Below are positions 15,573 through 24,423 of a DNA stretch of 64,000 bases, piece by piece. Below the pieces are notes generated by a model. That model was not told where the DNA came from and ran no database searches. It saw only the letters and a program-made list of their open reading frames with translations. The DNA lies in the NCBI RefSeq assembly GCF_016862975.1, contig NZ_BONZ01000013.1:124001-188000 (forward strand), given 5' to 3'. Made by a program: the position numbers and the translations under genes. How positions within the stretch are numbered: position 1 is the first letter of the stretch; every line of letters starts with the position of its first letter. The DNA comes from Rugosimonospora africana (GTDB lineage: Bacteria; Actinomycetota; Actinomycetes; Mycobacteriales; Micromonosporaceae).

Positions 15573-16151
15573 TCAGGCTCCGAAGAACTCCCGGGCCCAG
15601 CGCGCCAGCGCCGAGCCGGAGTTCGGACCCTGACTGCGCACCTTGATCTCGCCGAAGTAGGTGTTCACCTTCACCCGTACGACCGGGGTGCCGGGCAGCC
15701 GGGGCACCGGAGCGAGGGCGAGCGCCTTGGAGCCGAACATCGTCGAACCCTGGAGGTCGACCTCGACACCCTCCGGCACGATCACCTTGAAGCTGCCGAA
15801 CACGCACCGACCGTTGATCTCTACGACCTCGGCGTCGGTCTGCGCCTCCCGGAGGTCGAGTTCGCAGTCCCCGAAGACGGTCAGCACCCGGAGCACGCCG
15901 GGCATCCGCCACCGGCCGCGCCGCTTGTTCTCGCTGAAGACGCAGGTGACCCGCTCGACCTCAGTGATGCCGACGACCGGTGCCGGCGCCAGGTCTCCGG
16001 TGGCGCGCTCCAGCTCGGCGGACGAGTCCGCCGCCCAGACGGCGCCGACCCGCACGGTGAACTCCTCCAGCGTGAGCCGGCCGTCGCCGCAGGCGTGCTG
16101 AAGCCGCTCGGCGGCGCGCTCACGATCCACATCGGAGATGGGGGTCGACAT
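15573..16151 (-). CDS. DUF1707/LiaF-like envelope stress protein
   Basis: 192 residues from ATG 16151. Residues about 5-55 are the DUF1707 domain (ISDVDRERAAERLQHACGDG, LTLEEFTVRVGAVWAA). The C-terminal half (about 85-165) is a strand-rich LiaF-like domain with FGDCELDLREAQ, VFGSFKVIVPEGVEVDLQG and VNTYFGEIKV. Such proteins in Gram-positives respond to cell-wall-active agents; there is no membrane segment here, so it is soluble or peripheral. The frame extends 39 codons upstream without a better start. Confidence 0.8.
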   Translation of the reverse strand: MSTPISDVDRERAAERLQHACGDGRLTLEEFTVRVGAVWAADSSAELERATGDLAPAPVVGITEVERVTCVFSENKRRGRWRMPGVLRVLTVFGDCELDLREAQTDAEVVEINGRCVFGSFKVIVPEGVEVDLQGSTMFGSKALALAPVPRLPGTPVVRVKVNTYFGEIKVRSQGPNSGSALARWAREFFGA

Positions 16152-16209
16152 GGTCCGCAAGATTACTCGTACTTCCGCATCTCCGGCATCCGGCCCGAGG
16201 CCGGGAAGG

Positions 16210-16899
16210 TCATCGGTGACGGCGTGACCGCTCGCGACCGAGAATCCACAGCGCTTCCACCCCGTCACGCCAGGTGATCTTCTTGCCCTCCGCCCGGGAT
16301 CGGGCCCGGTAGCTGATCGGCACCTCGTACGGGCGGATCTGCCGGCGCAGCAGCTTGCCGGTCACCTCGGCCTCCATGCCGAACCCGTTCGAACGGATGT
16401 CCAGCGACCGGTACAGGCTCACCGGCATCAGTTTGAAGCACGTCTCCAGGTCACCGAGGTAGCAGTTGTAGAGCATATTGGCGGCGGTAGTCACCGCGCG
16501 GTTACCCATGACGTACCAGAACGAGAAGGAACTGTGGCTGCCGAACGTGCGGTTGCCATAGACCACCTCGGCCCGCCCGTCCATTACCGGGTCCAGCAAG
16601 CGCGGAATGTCCTGCGGGTCGTACTCCAGGTCGGCGTCGAGAATGACCATGAACTCGCCGGCCGCGCTGCTCACCGCGGTTCTGATCGCCGCACCCTTAC
16701 CCTGATTCCGCGGATGTGTGACCACCCTTACTCTTGGGTCATCGATACGATCCAAGATCTCCGCAGTGCCGTCGCGGCTACCGTCGTCCACCACGACCAG
16801 CTCGATTTCGCACGGGTAGTTCACGTCCAGCGCCTGCTTGAGCGCATTCGCGAGCCGAGCCTCCTCGTTGTACACGGGCATGAGGATCGACAGCTTCAC
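16210..16899 (-). CDS. GT2 polyprenyl-phosphate glycosyltransferase
   Basis: 229 residues from GTG 16899. The GT-A fold shows VKLSILMPVYNEE at the start, VVVDDGSRDGTAEI (nucleotide sugar binding) and VILDADLEYDP with the metal-binding DxD. NPRNQGKGAAIRTA is typical of dolichol/undecaprenyl-phosphate mannose or glucose synthases. No C-terminal membrane segment, so it acts on the inner membrane face to make polyprenyl-phosphate sugar. It is divergent from the ArnT-like enzyme at 16980, which would use such a donor. Confidence 0.85.
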   Translation of the reverse strand: MKLSILMPVYNEEARLANALKQALDVNYPCEIELVVVDDGSRDGTAEILDRIDDPRVRVVTHPRNQGKGAAIRTAVSSAAGEFMVILDADLEYDPQDIPRLLDPVMDGRAEVVYGNRTFGSHSSFSFWYVMGNRAVTTAANMLYNCYLGDLETCFKLMPVSLYRSLDIRSNGFGMEAEVTGKLLRRQIRPYEVPISYRARSRAEGKKITWRDGVEALWILGRERSRRHR

Positions 16900-16979
16900 G
16901 GCGGACTCCGGGATTCGGGTACAGGTTCGCAACAGACTACGTCCTCATCGCCCTCCGGTCATCTAAACGGCGCGCGGTA

Positions 16980-19169
16980 ATGCTCGTCGTTCTCGGGCTG
17001 CTGCCGGCAGCCACATACGTGCTGACCGGGTACGCGGTCCGACCAGCCGGTCAGGTGTTCGCCCCGCTGCGACTCGCCCTGGTACGGGCGGCGGTCCTGG
17101 TCAGCGCCGTTGGAGCGATCCTGGTCGAAGTCCTCGGCGCGGCGCACGCGCTGACCCACGTGGCGCTGGTGCTCACCTGGTCGGTCGCGACCCTCCTCGC
17201 GCTGCTCGGCGCCGCCGTGCGGTACCGGCGCGACCGCCGCCGGGCCGGTGACGCCGCCCCGGTTCGCCGCCTGCCGGATTTCCGGGGCTGGGCGCGCGCG
17301 ATGTGGACCGGCGCCGGGCGACCCGAACGGATCATGATGATCGCATTGGCGGCGCTGCTCCTCGCGGAGCTGCTGCTCGCGATCATCTCGCCGCCCAACA
17401 ATTACGACTCGCAGACCTACCACCTGCCCCGGATCGAGCACTGGGTACAGCAGCGGGACGTCGAATTCTTCCCCACCCGGATCCACCGGCAGCTGACCAT
17501 GGCGCCTGGCGCCGAGTACCTGCTGCTGCACCTCAGACTGCTCACCGGCGGCAGCGCGTTCTACAACCTGCTGCAGTACTCGGCCGGGATCGGCTGCGCC
17601 CTGGTCGCCTCGCGGATCGCCGGGCAGTTCGGCGGTTCGGCCCGCGCCCAGGTGCTCGCCGCGTTCGTCTTCGGTACCGCGCCGATGGTGGCGCTGGAGT
17701 CGACCAGTACCCAGACCGATCTCGTCGTCGCGGCGTGGACGGCGTGCGTGGCCACCCTGGTCCTGGACGGGCTGCACCGGCGCGCCCGGGCGGTGGACGT
17801 GACCCTGCTCGGCCTGGCGACCGGCCTCACCGCGCTGACCAAGGAGAACGGCCTGCTCGCGGCGGGTCCGCTGCTGGTGATCTGGGGCGTCGCTCAACTG
17901 CGCCAGGACGCCCTGCGCGCCCGGCGCGCCGCCGGGGACGCGGAACCGACCCGACCGGCCGCGTCGCGGTGGCTCCGGGCTCCGCTACGGACCGCGGGCG
18001 GCACGGTCGCGATCCTGGTACTCGCCGCGGCGGTCGCGGGTCCGTTCCTTCTCCGGGTCGACGACGAGTACGACAACTTCCTCGGTCCCGACTACCTGCG
18101 CGACTCGATCTCCATGCAGCGGCACGATCCGCCGTCGATCCTGGTCAACGCCCTGCGCATCGGTCACACCGCTCTCGAAACGCCGATCACCCCGCTGAAC
18201 GAAGCGGAGGCGCGGGGCATCAAGGGGCTGTCCCGGGACATCGACGTCGACCCGAACGACCCACGGACCACCTTCACCCGCACGTCGTTCCCGTCGATGA
18301 GCTGGATCCCCGACGAGGACAGGGCGTCCTTCCCCGTCCAGGCGGTACTGGTGCTGCTCGGCGCCGGGTTTGTGCTGGTCCGGCCGAGTCGGCGGGTACC
18401 GGCGGGGCAGGCGTGGCCGGTACGCGTCTACGCGTCGGCATGGTGGCTGTCGGTGATCCTGTACGTGTCGACGATCAAGTGGCAGCCCTGGGGCAACCGG
18501 CTGATCATGTACTTGCTGGCACTCGGCGCCCCGCTGGCCGGACTCTGGCTGGACGCGTTGTTCCGGCGGCGAACCGCCCCGGGCAAGCCGGCCCCGCAGA
18601 CGAGCGGCAACCCGGCCCCGGAGGCGAGCGGCAAACCGGAGGCGGGCGGCGAGGCGGCCTTGCGGGCCAGCGGCGAGGCCGCCCCGCACGTGGGCGATGA
18701 ACCGGGCCGGCACACGCTCGGCCGGCGCATCGCCGCCGGGGTCGCGGTCGCCGCGCTCGTGATCGGCGGTTGTGCCGGCGGGCTCGCGGTCGGGTACGGC
18801 TGGCCACGTCGCCTGGTCGGCACCGGCTCCGTGTTCACGGACGGCGACATGAAGGCGCTGTTCCAGCGCCGGCCGAAGTGGCGGCCCAACTACGAGTGGG
18901 CGGCGGCCGCCGTACGGGCGTCCGGTGCCAAGCGGGTCGGCCTGGTCCAGGATCAGGACACCTGGGAGTACCCGTGGTGGCTCCTGCTGCCCGGCCGCGA
19001 CATCGAGGCGGAACAGAGCATGGCCCCCGACATCCCGCCGGTGAAGCCGGACCAGGTCGACGCCATGGTCTGTGTCGAGGCCCCGGTCGTGTGCGCGCAG
19101 TACGTGCCGCACGGCTGGAAGCTGCACATGCGCAACGGCATCGGCTACGCCCTGCCGCCGGGCAAATAG
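16980..19169 (+). CDS. ArnT/PMT-like membrane glycosyltransferase
   Basis: 729 residues, many membrane segments. After the first segments comes SPPNNYDSQTYHLPRIEHW (about 139-157) where the acidic residue of the first outer loop is expected in GT-C enzymes, then FPTRIHRQLTMAPGAEYLLL. The large C-terminal loop (about 620-729) is periplasmic. A cytoplasmic loop near residues 535-575 contains an in-frame repeat of PAPEASG units. Probably transfers a sugar from a polyprenyl-phosphate donor made by the adjacent GT2. The ATG at 16980 has no ribosome site, and the frame is open upstream for about 30 codons without ATG or GTG, so the start is uncertain. Confidence 0.75.
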   Translation: MLVVLGLLPAATYVLTGYAVRPAGQVFAPLRLALVRAAVLVSAVGAILVEVLGAAHALTHVALVLTWSVATLLALLGAAVRYRRDRRRAGDAAPVRRLPDFRGWARAMWTGAGRPERIMMIALAALLLAELLLAIISPPNNYDSQTYHLPRIEHWVQQRDVEFFPTRIHRQLTMAPGAEYLLLHLRLLTGGSAFYNLLQYSAGIGCALVASRIAGQFGGSARAQVLAAFVFGTAPMVALESTSTQTDLVVAAWTACVATLVLDGLHRRARAVDVTLLGLATGLTALTKENGLLAAGPLLVIWGVAQLRQDALRARRAAGDAEPTRPAASRWLRAPLRTAGGTVAILVLAAAVAGPFLLRVDDEYDNFLGPDYLRDSISMQRHDPPSILVNALRIGHTALETPITPLNEAEARGIKGLSRDIDVDPNDPRTTFTRTSFPSMSWIPDEDRASFPVQAVLVLLGAGFVLVRPSRRVPAGQAWPVRVYASAWWLSVILYVSTIKWQPWGNRLIMYLLALGAPLAGLWLDALFRRRTAPGKPAPQTSGNPAPEASGKPEAGGEAALRASGEAAPHVGDEPGRHTLGRRIAAGVAVAALVIGGCAGGLAVGYGWPRRLVGTGSVFTDGDMKALFQRRPKWRPNYEWAAAAVRASGAKRVGLVQDQDTWEYPWWLLLPGRDIEAEQSMAPDIPPVKPDQVDAMVCVEAPVVCAQYVPHGWKLHMRNGIGYALPPGK
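18585..18650. repeat. 24-bp coding tandem repeat
   Basis: Two 24-bp units (18585-18608, 18609-18632) and a shorter third (18633-18650) encode KPAPQTSG, NPAPEASG and KPEAGG. The repeats stay in frame within a cytoplasmic loop of the membrane glycosyltransferase. Confidence 0.8.
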
Positions 19170-19231
19170 AGCCGTCCGGAAAGTGAGCCGCCTGGCAAAT
19201 AGAGCCGTCTGAAAAGTGAGCCGCCAGGCAA
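19154..19231. repeat. 33-bp tandem repeat spanning a stop codon
   Basis: Units at 19154-19186 and 19187-19219 (both containing GGCAAATAGAGCCGTC) and a partial third from 19220. The first unit includes the last codons and stop of the membrane glycosyltransferase, so the 3' end of that gene has been duplicated outward. The array lies between convergent genes. Confidence 0.85.
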
Positions 19232-19265
19232 TAAGCCGGCGGCAAGCCCGGCAAGCGAAAAACTA

Positions 19266-20468
19266 CTACGTCAGCGTCGCCAGGTCGCTCAGCAGGACGT
19301 TCGAGAGCACCGCGCCGTCCGGCCGCACCTGGCGCAGGTACCAGGTCTGCAGCGGCGTGCGGTTCTGGTTGAACTGCCAGGTGCCCCGCGGGCTGTCGAT
19401 CTCACCGATCTGCGCGATCGCCGCGTTGATCGACTGCGGGCTCAGGTCGCCGCCGGCCAGTTGCAGCGCGCTGGCGAGCACCCCGCCCGCGTCGTACGAA
19501 GCCATCGCGTACGTGCTCGGGTCCCGGTCGTACGCCTTGCGGTACTGCGCGGCGAACAGCTGGTTCGCGTCGTTGTCCAGGTCCGGTGAGTAGTTCAGCG
19601 ACGTGTAGACGCCGTTCGCCGACGACTTCTGCTCGGTCAGCAGTGCCGTTTCGGTCATGAAGCCGGGGCAGTACAGCGTCACCCCGGACAACCGGTCGTG
19701 GAACGCCTTGATGAACGCGACCGCCCCGGGATCGGCGAAGTACGCGAAGACGGTGTTGGCACCCGACTCTTTGATCTGCTGCATCGCCTGCGTGAGGCTG
19801 GTGTCCGGCTTGCTGTGCAGCGGTACGACCAGCGGGTCCGCGGCAAGTTCGAGTTGCCCCGAAGCGTCCTGGTACGCGCCGACGAACCCGTTCACCTCGT
19901 CACGAGCGCTGGGCGAGTCGTCCGAAATGACGAAGACTTTCTGGTTGCCCGGAACGTTCTGCCCGATGTACTGACCCAGCGACTGACCCGGCTCGTTGTC
20001 CACGTAGCAGGTCCGCCAGATGTACTTCGGGCTGCTCAGTTCGAGGGGCGAGCCGTTCGTCCCCAGCAGCGGCACCTGCGCCTTCTCGATCTGGTCCCGC
20101 AGCGCGCTCATCGTGCTGGCCGCCGCGACACCCGTCATGACCTGGACACCGGCCTGCTTGACCAGCTTGTCCGCGGCGCTCTTCGCGACGTCGCCGCCGG
20201 CACCCTCGTCCGCGACCGTCAGAGTCACCGGATGGCTGCCCAGCTTGTTGCCGTTGAGCGAGAGGTAGAGGTTGAAGCCGTTGGCCAGCTCGTCGCCGAT
20301 CGCCTTGTTCGGCCCACTCTGCGGTACCAGCAGCCCCACCCGGACCGGAGCGGTGTTCGCCGCCGTGGACGATCCCGAGTCGCATGCCGCGAGCATCGGG
20401 GCGGTGACCCCGGCAGCGCCGGCGGCGGCAATGAGGCGTAGCAGATCTCTTCGAGCTAGCTGGGTCAC
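19266..20468 (-). CDS. Branched-chain amino-acid-type ABC binding lipoprotein
   Basis: 400 residues from GTG 20468 with GGAAGGGAA upstream. The N-terminus RRDLLRLIAAAGAAG looks like a Tat signal leading into the lipobox LAAC at about 26-29, so this is an exported lipoprotein. The rest is a type I periplasmic-binding fold of the Leu/Ile/Val family: VGLLVPQSGPNKAIGDE, AGVQVMTGVAAASTMSAL and YDRDPSTYAMASYDAGG. No permease or ATPase genes are adjacent, so it either serves a distant transporter or acts as a free receptor. Ligand unknown. Confidence 0.85.
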   Translation of the reverse strand: MTQLARRDLLRLIAAAGAAGVTAPMLAACDSGSSTAANTAPVRVGLLVPQSGPNKAIGDELANGFNLYLSLNGNKLGSHPVTLTVADEGAGGDVAKSAADKLVKQAGVQVMTGVAAASTMSALRDQIEKAQVPLLGTNGSPLELSSPKYIWRTCYVDNEPGQSLGQYIGQNVPGNQKVFVISDDSPSARDEVNGFVGAYQDASGQLELAADPLVVPLHSKPDTSLTQAMQQIKESGANTVFAYFADPGAVAFIKAFHDRLSGVTLYCPGFMTETALLTEQKSSANGVYTSLNYSPDLDNDANQLFAAQYRKAYDRDPSTYAMASYDAGGVLASALQLAGGDLSPQSINAAIAQIGEIDSPRGTWQFNQNRTPLQTWYLRQVRPDGAVLSNVLLSDLATLT

Positions 20469-20564
20469 GTCGCGCAGTTCCCTTCCGCCACCACGGTGAT
20501 CATATTTTTGTGGTACCGCTGGGGCCCACGCACGTTCGCGTTCCTACCGCGTATGCCGGATCTT

Positions 20565-20618
20565 CCGACCAGTCTGGCTCGACGCGTCTGGCACCGCGCC
20601 GCGACCCAGACCGGTCGG
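20565..20618. repeat. Dispersed palindromic repeat, copy 1
   Basis: A 13-bp stem CCGACCAGTCTGG (20565-20577) pairs with CCAGACCGGTCGG (20606-20618), one mismatch, around a 28-nt GC-rich loop containing GACGCGTCTGGC. The same layout recurs at 31448. Confidence 0.75.
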
Positions 20619-20882
20619 CGTCAACCGACGGCAGCGTACCGTAACCCCAGGCACAGGCCGGTGGCCATGGCGCCGGCCACACTGGTGAGAGCTAGTCTCG
20701 ATCGGTGCTCAGAATTCAATCGCGCGTCGCTCGGCGGCCATCGCGACCGCACGCGAATTCGAGAGCCATTCGACGCCCGTTTCGGGCCAATCGGCACCCA
20801 TTTTCCGGGCTGTCGCCATCCGTTTCACAGCCATCGGGCGCGGAAATCCGGATACTGATCCGGGTTCGGCGGGACGGGGTCG

Positions 20883-20931
20883 GGTCCGGCTCGGCGCGTC
20901 TGGCGCCGCGCGACGATCCGGCCCAGTCGGT
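20883..20931. repeat. Dispersed palindromic repeat, degenerate copy 2
   Basis: Shares the loop core GGCTCGGCGCGTCTGGC with copies at 20565 and 31448, followed by CCGCGCGACGATCC and CCCAGTCGG. The stem is weaker than in copy 1. Confidence 0.6.
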
Positions 20932-20964
20932 ACTCGCCGGCCGGCAGTAGGGAAGGATGAGGGT

Positions 20965-21510
20965 ATGACCGACGCCCCTGAGGAGAAGCGCACCGTTGTG
21001 GTTGTCGGGCCGGACGGCCAGCCGGTCGGCACGATGAACCTGCCGGAGGACGGCGAGGGCAACCAGGAAGACCCGTCGAGCCTGGTCGAGCAGCCCGCGA
21101 AGGTGATGCGCATCGGCAGCATGATCAAGCAGCTGCTGGAAGAGGTTCGGGCCGCGCCGCTCGACGAGGCGGGCCGGCAGCGGCTGACCGAGATCCACCG
21201 CCGGTCCATCCACGAGCTGGAAGACGGCCTCGCCGTCGAGCTGCGTGACGAGCTGGAGCGCCTGTCGCTGCCGTTCGAGCAGGGCACGCCGTCGGAGTCC
21301 GAACTGCGCATCGCGCAGGCCCAGCTGGTCGGTTGGCTGGAGGGCCTGTTCCACGGCATCCAGGCGGCGCTGGTCGCCCAGCAGATGGCCGCGCGGATGC
21401 AACTGGAGCAGATGCGCGGCGGGCGGCCCGCGCTGCCGTCCGGGCTGCCCGGGATGCCGGGCGTGACCCAGCCGGGCGAGGGCACCAACCGCACCGGTCA
21501 GTACCTCTAG
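20965..21510 (+). CDS. bpa: Bacterial proteasome activator
   Basis: 181 residues. The central four-helix region (about 35-140) contains KVMRIGSMIKQLLEEVR, RRSIHELEDGLAVELRDEL and QLVGWLEGLFHGIQAAL, matching Bpa/PafE (DUF2587). The C-terminus ends GQYL, the motif that docks into 20S proteasome alpha rings and opens the gate without ATP. It lets actinobacterial proteasomes degrade unfolded or specific proteins such as HspR. A 50-residue disordered N-terminus precedes the bundle. It has GGAAGG and GAGGG ribosome-site candidates before 20965. No proteasome subunit genes are in the window. Confidence 0.9.
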   Translation: MTDAPEEKRTVVVVGPDGQPVGTMNLPEDGEGNQEDPSSLVEQPAKVMRIGSMIKQLLEEVRAAPLDEAGRQRLTEIHRRSIHELEDGLAVELRDELERLSLPFEQGTPSESELRIAQAQLVGWLEGLFHGIQAALVAQQMAARMQLEQMRGGRPALPSGLPGMPGVTQPGEGTNRTGQYL

Positions 21511-21518
21511 CCACCGGA

Positions 21519-21540
21519 GGGCAGGACAATTGTCCTGCCC
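21519..21540. promoter_or_regulatory. Perfect 22-bp palindrome upstream of ABC/two-component operon
   Basis: An unbroken inverted repeat, half site GGGCAGGACAA, centred at 21529.5. It starts 8 nt after the bpa stop and lies 56 bp before the ATPase ATG. With no loop bases it looks more like an operator for a dimeric regulator than a terminator; the response regulator encoded four genes downstream is the obvious candidate. Confidence 0.6.
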
Positions 21541-21595
21541 AACACCGGATCGCTGATTCTGCCCGGCCGGAGGCGCCGTCCGTAGCGTCATCGGC

Positions 21596-22540
21596 ATGAC
21601 AGAAGCAGTCAGACTCACCGACGTCTCGAAGAGTTTCGGGGCGGTACGCGCGGTCGACGGGATCAATCTCACGATCGCGGCCGGCGAGACGGTGGCCCTG
21701 CTGGGCCCGAATGGCGCCGGCAAGTCCACCACCATCAACATGATGCTCGGGCTGACCCGCCCCGGGCGCGGGACCGTCGAGGTGTTCGGCACCAGCCCCG
21801 ATCGGGCGGTACAGGGCGGCAATGTCGGCGCGATGCTGCAGGATGCCGGCTTCGTACCGAACGCGACCGTACGCGATCTGGTCGAACTCGCCCGCGCGCT
21901 GTACCCGGCGCCGCTGCCCACGCCCCAGATCCTGCGCACCGCCGGGCTGACCGAACTGGCCGACCGCCGCCTGGACAAGCTCTCCGGCGGCGAGGCGCAG
22001 CGGGCGCGCTTCGCATTCGCGCTGGCCGGCGACCCTCGGCTGCTGGTACTCGACGAGCCGACCGCGGCCATGGACGTGGTCACCCGCCAGTCGTTCTGGG
22101 CCGCGATGCGCCGGTACTCGGCGGCCGGGCACACGGTGCTGTTCGCCACGCACTACCTCGAGGAGGCCGACGACTACGCCGACCGGGTGGTGGTCGTCGC
22201 CCAGGGGCGGATCGTGGCGGACGGCACCGGAGCGGACATCAGGAGCCTGACCGGCGGTCGTACCGTCACCTTCGATCTCGCCGGCGAGGGCACCGCGGGC
22301 CTGGACCGGCTGCCCGGGGTACGGGCCGTGGAGGTCCGTGGCGATCGCGCGAACCTGCGCAGCGACGACTCCGACGCCACCGTGGCCGCACTTGTCCACA
22401 GTGGACGTTCGTTCCGCAACCTGGAGGTCAGTGCGGCCGGCCTCCAGGAGGCGTTCCTCGCGCTGACCGCCGAGAGTGGACCGGCCGGCACGACGACATC
22501 TTTCGCCGCCGCGGGCGGCACGACGACCACGGGGGCCTGA
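21596..22540 (+). CDS. ABC exporter ATP-binding protein
   Basis: 314 residues. Walker A GPNGAGKST near residues 43-51, signature LSGGEAQRARF near 127-137, Walker B LLVLDEPT near 149-156 and H-loop histidine in FATHYLEEAD. The C-terminal 90 residues form an extension common in ABC-2 drug/antibiotic exporter ATPases. It is the first gene of a five-gene-spaced set (ATPase, permease, histidine kinase, response regulator), a layout often used for drug or lipid-stress-responsive export. The permease starts 2 nt after its stop. Confidence 0.9.
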   Translation: MTEAVRLTDVSKSFGAVRAVDGINLTIAAGETVALLGPNGAGKSTTINMMLGLTRPGRGTVEVFGTSPDRAVQGGNVGAMLQDAGFVPNATVRDLVELARALYPAPLPTPQILRTAGLTELADRRLDKLSGGEAQRARFAFALAGDPRLLVLDEPTAAMDVVTRQSFWAAMRRYSAAGHTVLFATHYLEEADDYADRVVVVAQGRIVADGTGADIRSLTGGRTVTFDLAGEGTAGLDRLPGVRAVEVRGDRANLRSDDSDATVAALVHSGRSFRNLEVSAAGLQEAFLALTAESGPAGTTTSFAAAGGTTTTGA

Positions 22541-22542
22541 CC

Positions 22543-23274
22543 ATGTTCGCGTTCTTCCTGTTCGAGCTGCGCCGGCTGGTCCGCGAGCCACGGCTGTTCA
22601 TCTTCACGGTCTTCATGCCCGTCATCTCGTATGTCGTCTTCACGGGGGTAGGCGACACGAGCGGGCAGAGCGAGGGCGTGTCGCTCGCGACCGCGATGAC
22701 GATCGGGATCGCCGCGTACGGCGCGGTGCTCGGCGCGATGTCGGTCGGCAGCGGGGTCGCCAACGAGCGCGTCTCCGGCTGGCTGAGGCAACTGCGCCTC
22801 ACCCCGCTGCCACCGATCAAGGTGGTCGCGGTCAAGGGCGTGCTGACCACGCTCGCGGCGATCCCGTCGGTCATCGCGGTGAGCATCGCCGGACGCATCC
22901 AGCACCACGTCACCATGCCGATCGGGCATTGGGCGCTGCTGGTACTGGTGCTGTGGCTGGGTACCATCCCGTTCGCGCTGCTCGGTCTCGCCGTCGGGTA
23001 CAGCCTGCCGCCGCAGATCGCTCAGCCGGCCACGTTCATCACGTTCTTCACCCTCTCCATCCTGGGCGGCCTGCTCGTCCCGGTCGAGGTGTTCCCGCGC
23101 TGGTTGCGACACTTCTCCGAGACGCTGCCCAGCAACCGGTACGCCGAACTGGGTTGGAAGGCGGCGGCCGGCCACCTGCCGTCCGCGGCGGGCGGCACCA
23201 TCCTGGCCGGCTGGACGCTCCTGTTCGCCGTGCTGGCCGCCGTCGCCTACCGTCGCTCGACGGCCACCCGCTGA
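22543..23274 (+). CDS. ABC-2 type exporter permease
   Basis: 243 residues with six membrane segments (about 20-38, 55-78, 95-118, 130-150, 160-180 and 218-236). The EVF-RWLRHFSETLP loop before the last segment is typical of ABC-2 membrane proteins, as is ANERVSGWLRQLRLTPLPP in the first cytoplasmic loop. It pairs with the ATPase encoded 2 nt upstream; two copies of each would form the exporter. Substrate unknown. Confidence 0.88.
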   Translation: MFAFFLFELRRLVREPRLFIFTVFMPVISYVVFTGVGDTSGQSEGVSLATAMTIGIAAYGAVLGAMSVGSGVANERVSGWLRQLRLTPLPPIKVVAVKGVLTTLAAIPSVIAVSIAGRIQHHVTMPIGHWALLVLVLWLGTIPFALLGLAVGYSLPPQIAQPATFITFFTLSILGGLLVPVEVFPRWLRHFSETLPSNRYAELGWKAAAGHLPSAAGGTILAGWTLLFAVLAAVAYRRSTATR

Positions 23275-23280
23275 CATACG

Positions 23281-24423
23281 GTGGCTCTCGTGCAACCCGA
23301 CCCCCAATTCGGCCGCGCACCCAACCGGCTCGGCATGTACGCCTGGGCCGCGGTCTGGATGTGGCCACTGGTCGCCCCGATCAGTGCGATGGCTCACGGC
23401 CAGGTCCACCCGATCGTGCCCGCCGCGATCGGGTTGGCCGCCTTCGTCGCGCTCTACCTGTTCTGCGTGGGCCGCGGCTTCGGCAACGAGTTCCGCAAGC
23501 CCACGCCGATCGAGCTGGCCGGCCTGATCGGTTTCGCGGCACTGGGCATCGCGCTGGCGCTGGCTTACGGCGGCAACGACGAGGGCTGGCTGGTCCTGCC
23601 GCTGTACATCGGCGCGGCCGGAGCCTCGCTGCTGACCAACCCGCTGGTCGTACCGTGGGTGTTCGGCGCCACGATCGTCCAGATCGCGTTCAGCGTCGGG
23701 TACAACGAGGGCTGGGGCGACGGCTGGAGCAACGTGTTCGGCACGTTCATGGGCAGCCTGCTGGTCCTCGTCGTCAAGCGGCTGATCTGGTACGTGCGCC
23801 AGCTGCACAACGCCCGCGCGGAACTCGCCCAGGCGGCGGTCGCCGAGGAGCGCCTGCGCTTCGCCCGCGACCTGCACGAGCTGCTCGGGCACACGCTCAC
23901 GCTGATCGTGGTCAAGGCCCAGGTGGTGCGCCGGCTGGCCGCCACCGACCCCGTCGCGGCGGGCGCGGCCGGGGCGGACATCGAGCAGATCGGGCGGAAG
24001 GCTCTGGTGGAGGTACGCGAGGCGGTCACCGGGTACCGGGAGAGGGCATTCTCCGACGAACTGGACGGCGCCCGGTCGGCGCTCTCCGGAGCCGGAATCG
24101 ACGTGAGCATCGAGACGGCGGGCACCCCGCTGCCGGCTATCGTCGACTCCGTATTCGGCTGGGCGGTACGGGAGGGGACAACGAACGTGATCCGGCACAG
24201 CGGGGCCCGGCACTGCGTGATCGCGGTCCGCCGGGCCGGCGACGAGGCCACCCTGGAGATCCGTGACGACGGCTCGGGCGGTTCGCCGGACGGTACCGGC
24301 ACCGGCAACGGGCTGCGCGGCCTGCGCGAGCGGCTGGCCGCGGCGGGCGGGACGCTGGCCGCCGCGCCGCAGCCGGGTGGCGGGTTCCGGCTGGTCGCGA
24401 CGGTACCGGTGGCCACCGCATGA
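23281..24423 (+). CDS. Sensor histidine kinase (DesK/HisKA_3 type)
   Basis: 380 residues. Five or so membrane segments occupy about 10-155; the dimerisation box ERLRFARDLHELLGHTL (about 195-211) carries the phospho-acceptor His next to Asp/Leu as in HisKA_3 kinases. The ATPase domain shows EGTTNVIRHSGA (N box), RDDGSGG and GNGLRGLRERL. GTG 23281 is used; GTG 23290 is an alternative with a GGTGG just upstream. Its stop overlaps the regulator start (ATGA). It probably senses a membrane-located signal and drives the exporter operon. Confidence 0.88.
   Translation: MALVQPDPQFGRAPNRLGMYAWAAVWMWPLVAPISAMAHGQVHPIVPAAIGLAAFVALYLFCVGRGFGNEFRKPTPIELAGLIGFAALGIALALAYGGNDEGWLVLPLYIGAAGASLLTNPLVVPWVFGATIVQIAFSVGYNEGWGDGWSNVFGTFMGSLLVLVVKRLIWYVRQLHNARAELAQAAVAEERLRFARDLHELLGHTLTLIVVKAQVVRRLAATDPVAAGAAGADIEQIGRKALVEVREAVTGYRERAFSDELDGARSALSGAGIDVSIETAGTPLPAIVDSVFGWAVREGTTNVIRHSGARHCVIAVRRAGDEATLEIRDDGSGGSPDGTGTGNGLRGLRERLAAAGGTLAAAPQPGGGFRLVATVPVATA

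Larger units (their letters stand above)
20469..20964. other. Intergenic region with two palindromic repeats
   Basis: 496 bp between divergent genes. It holds two copies of a dispersed palindromic element (20565-20618 and about 20883-20931) and the promoter/ribosome-site region of bpa. No convincing coding frame was found on either strand. Confidence 0.6.
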
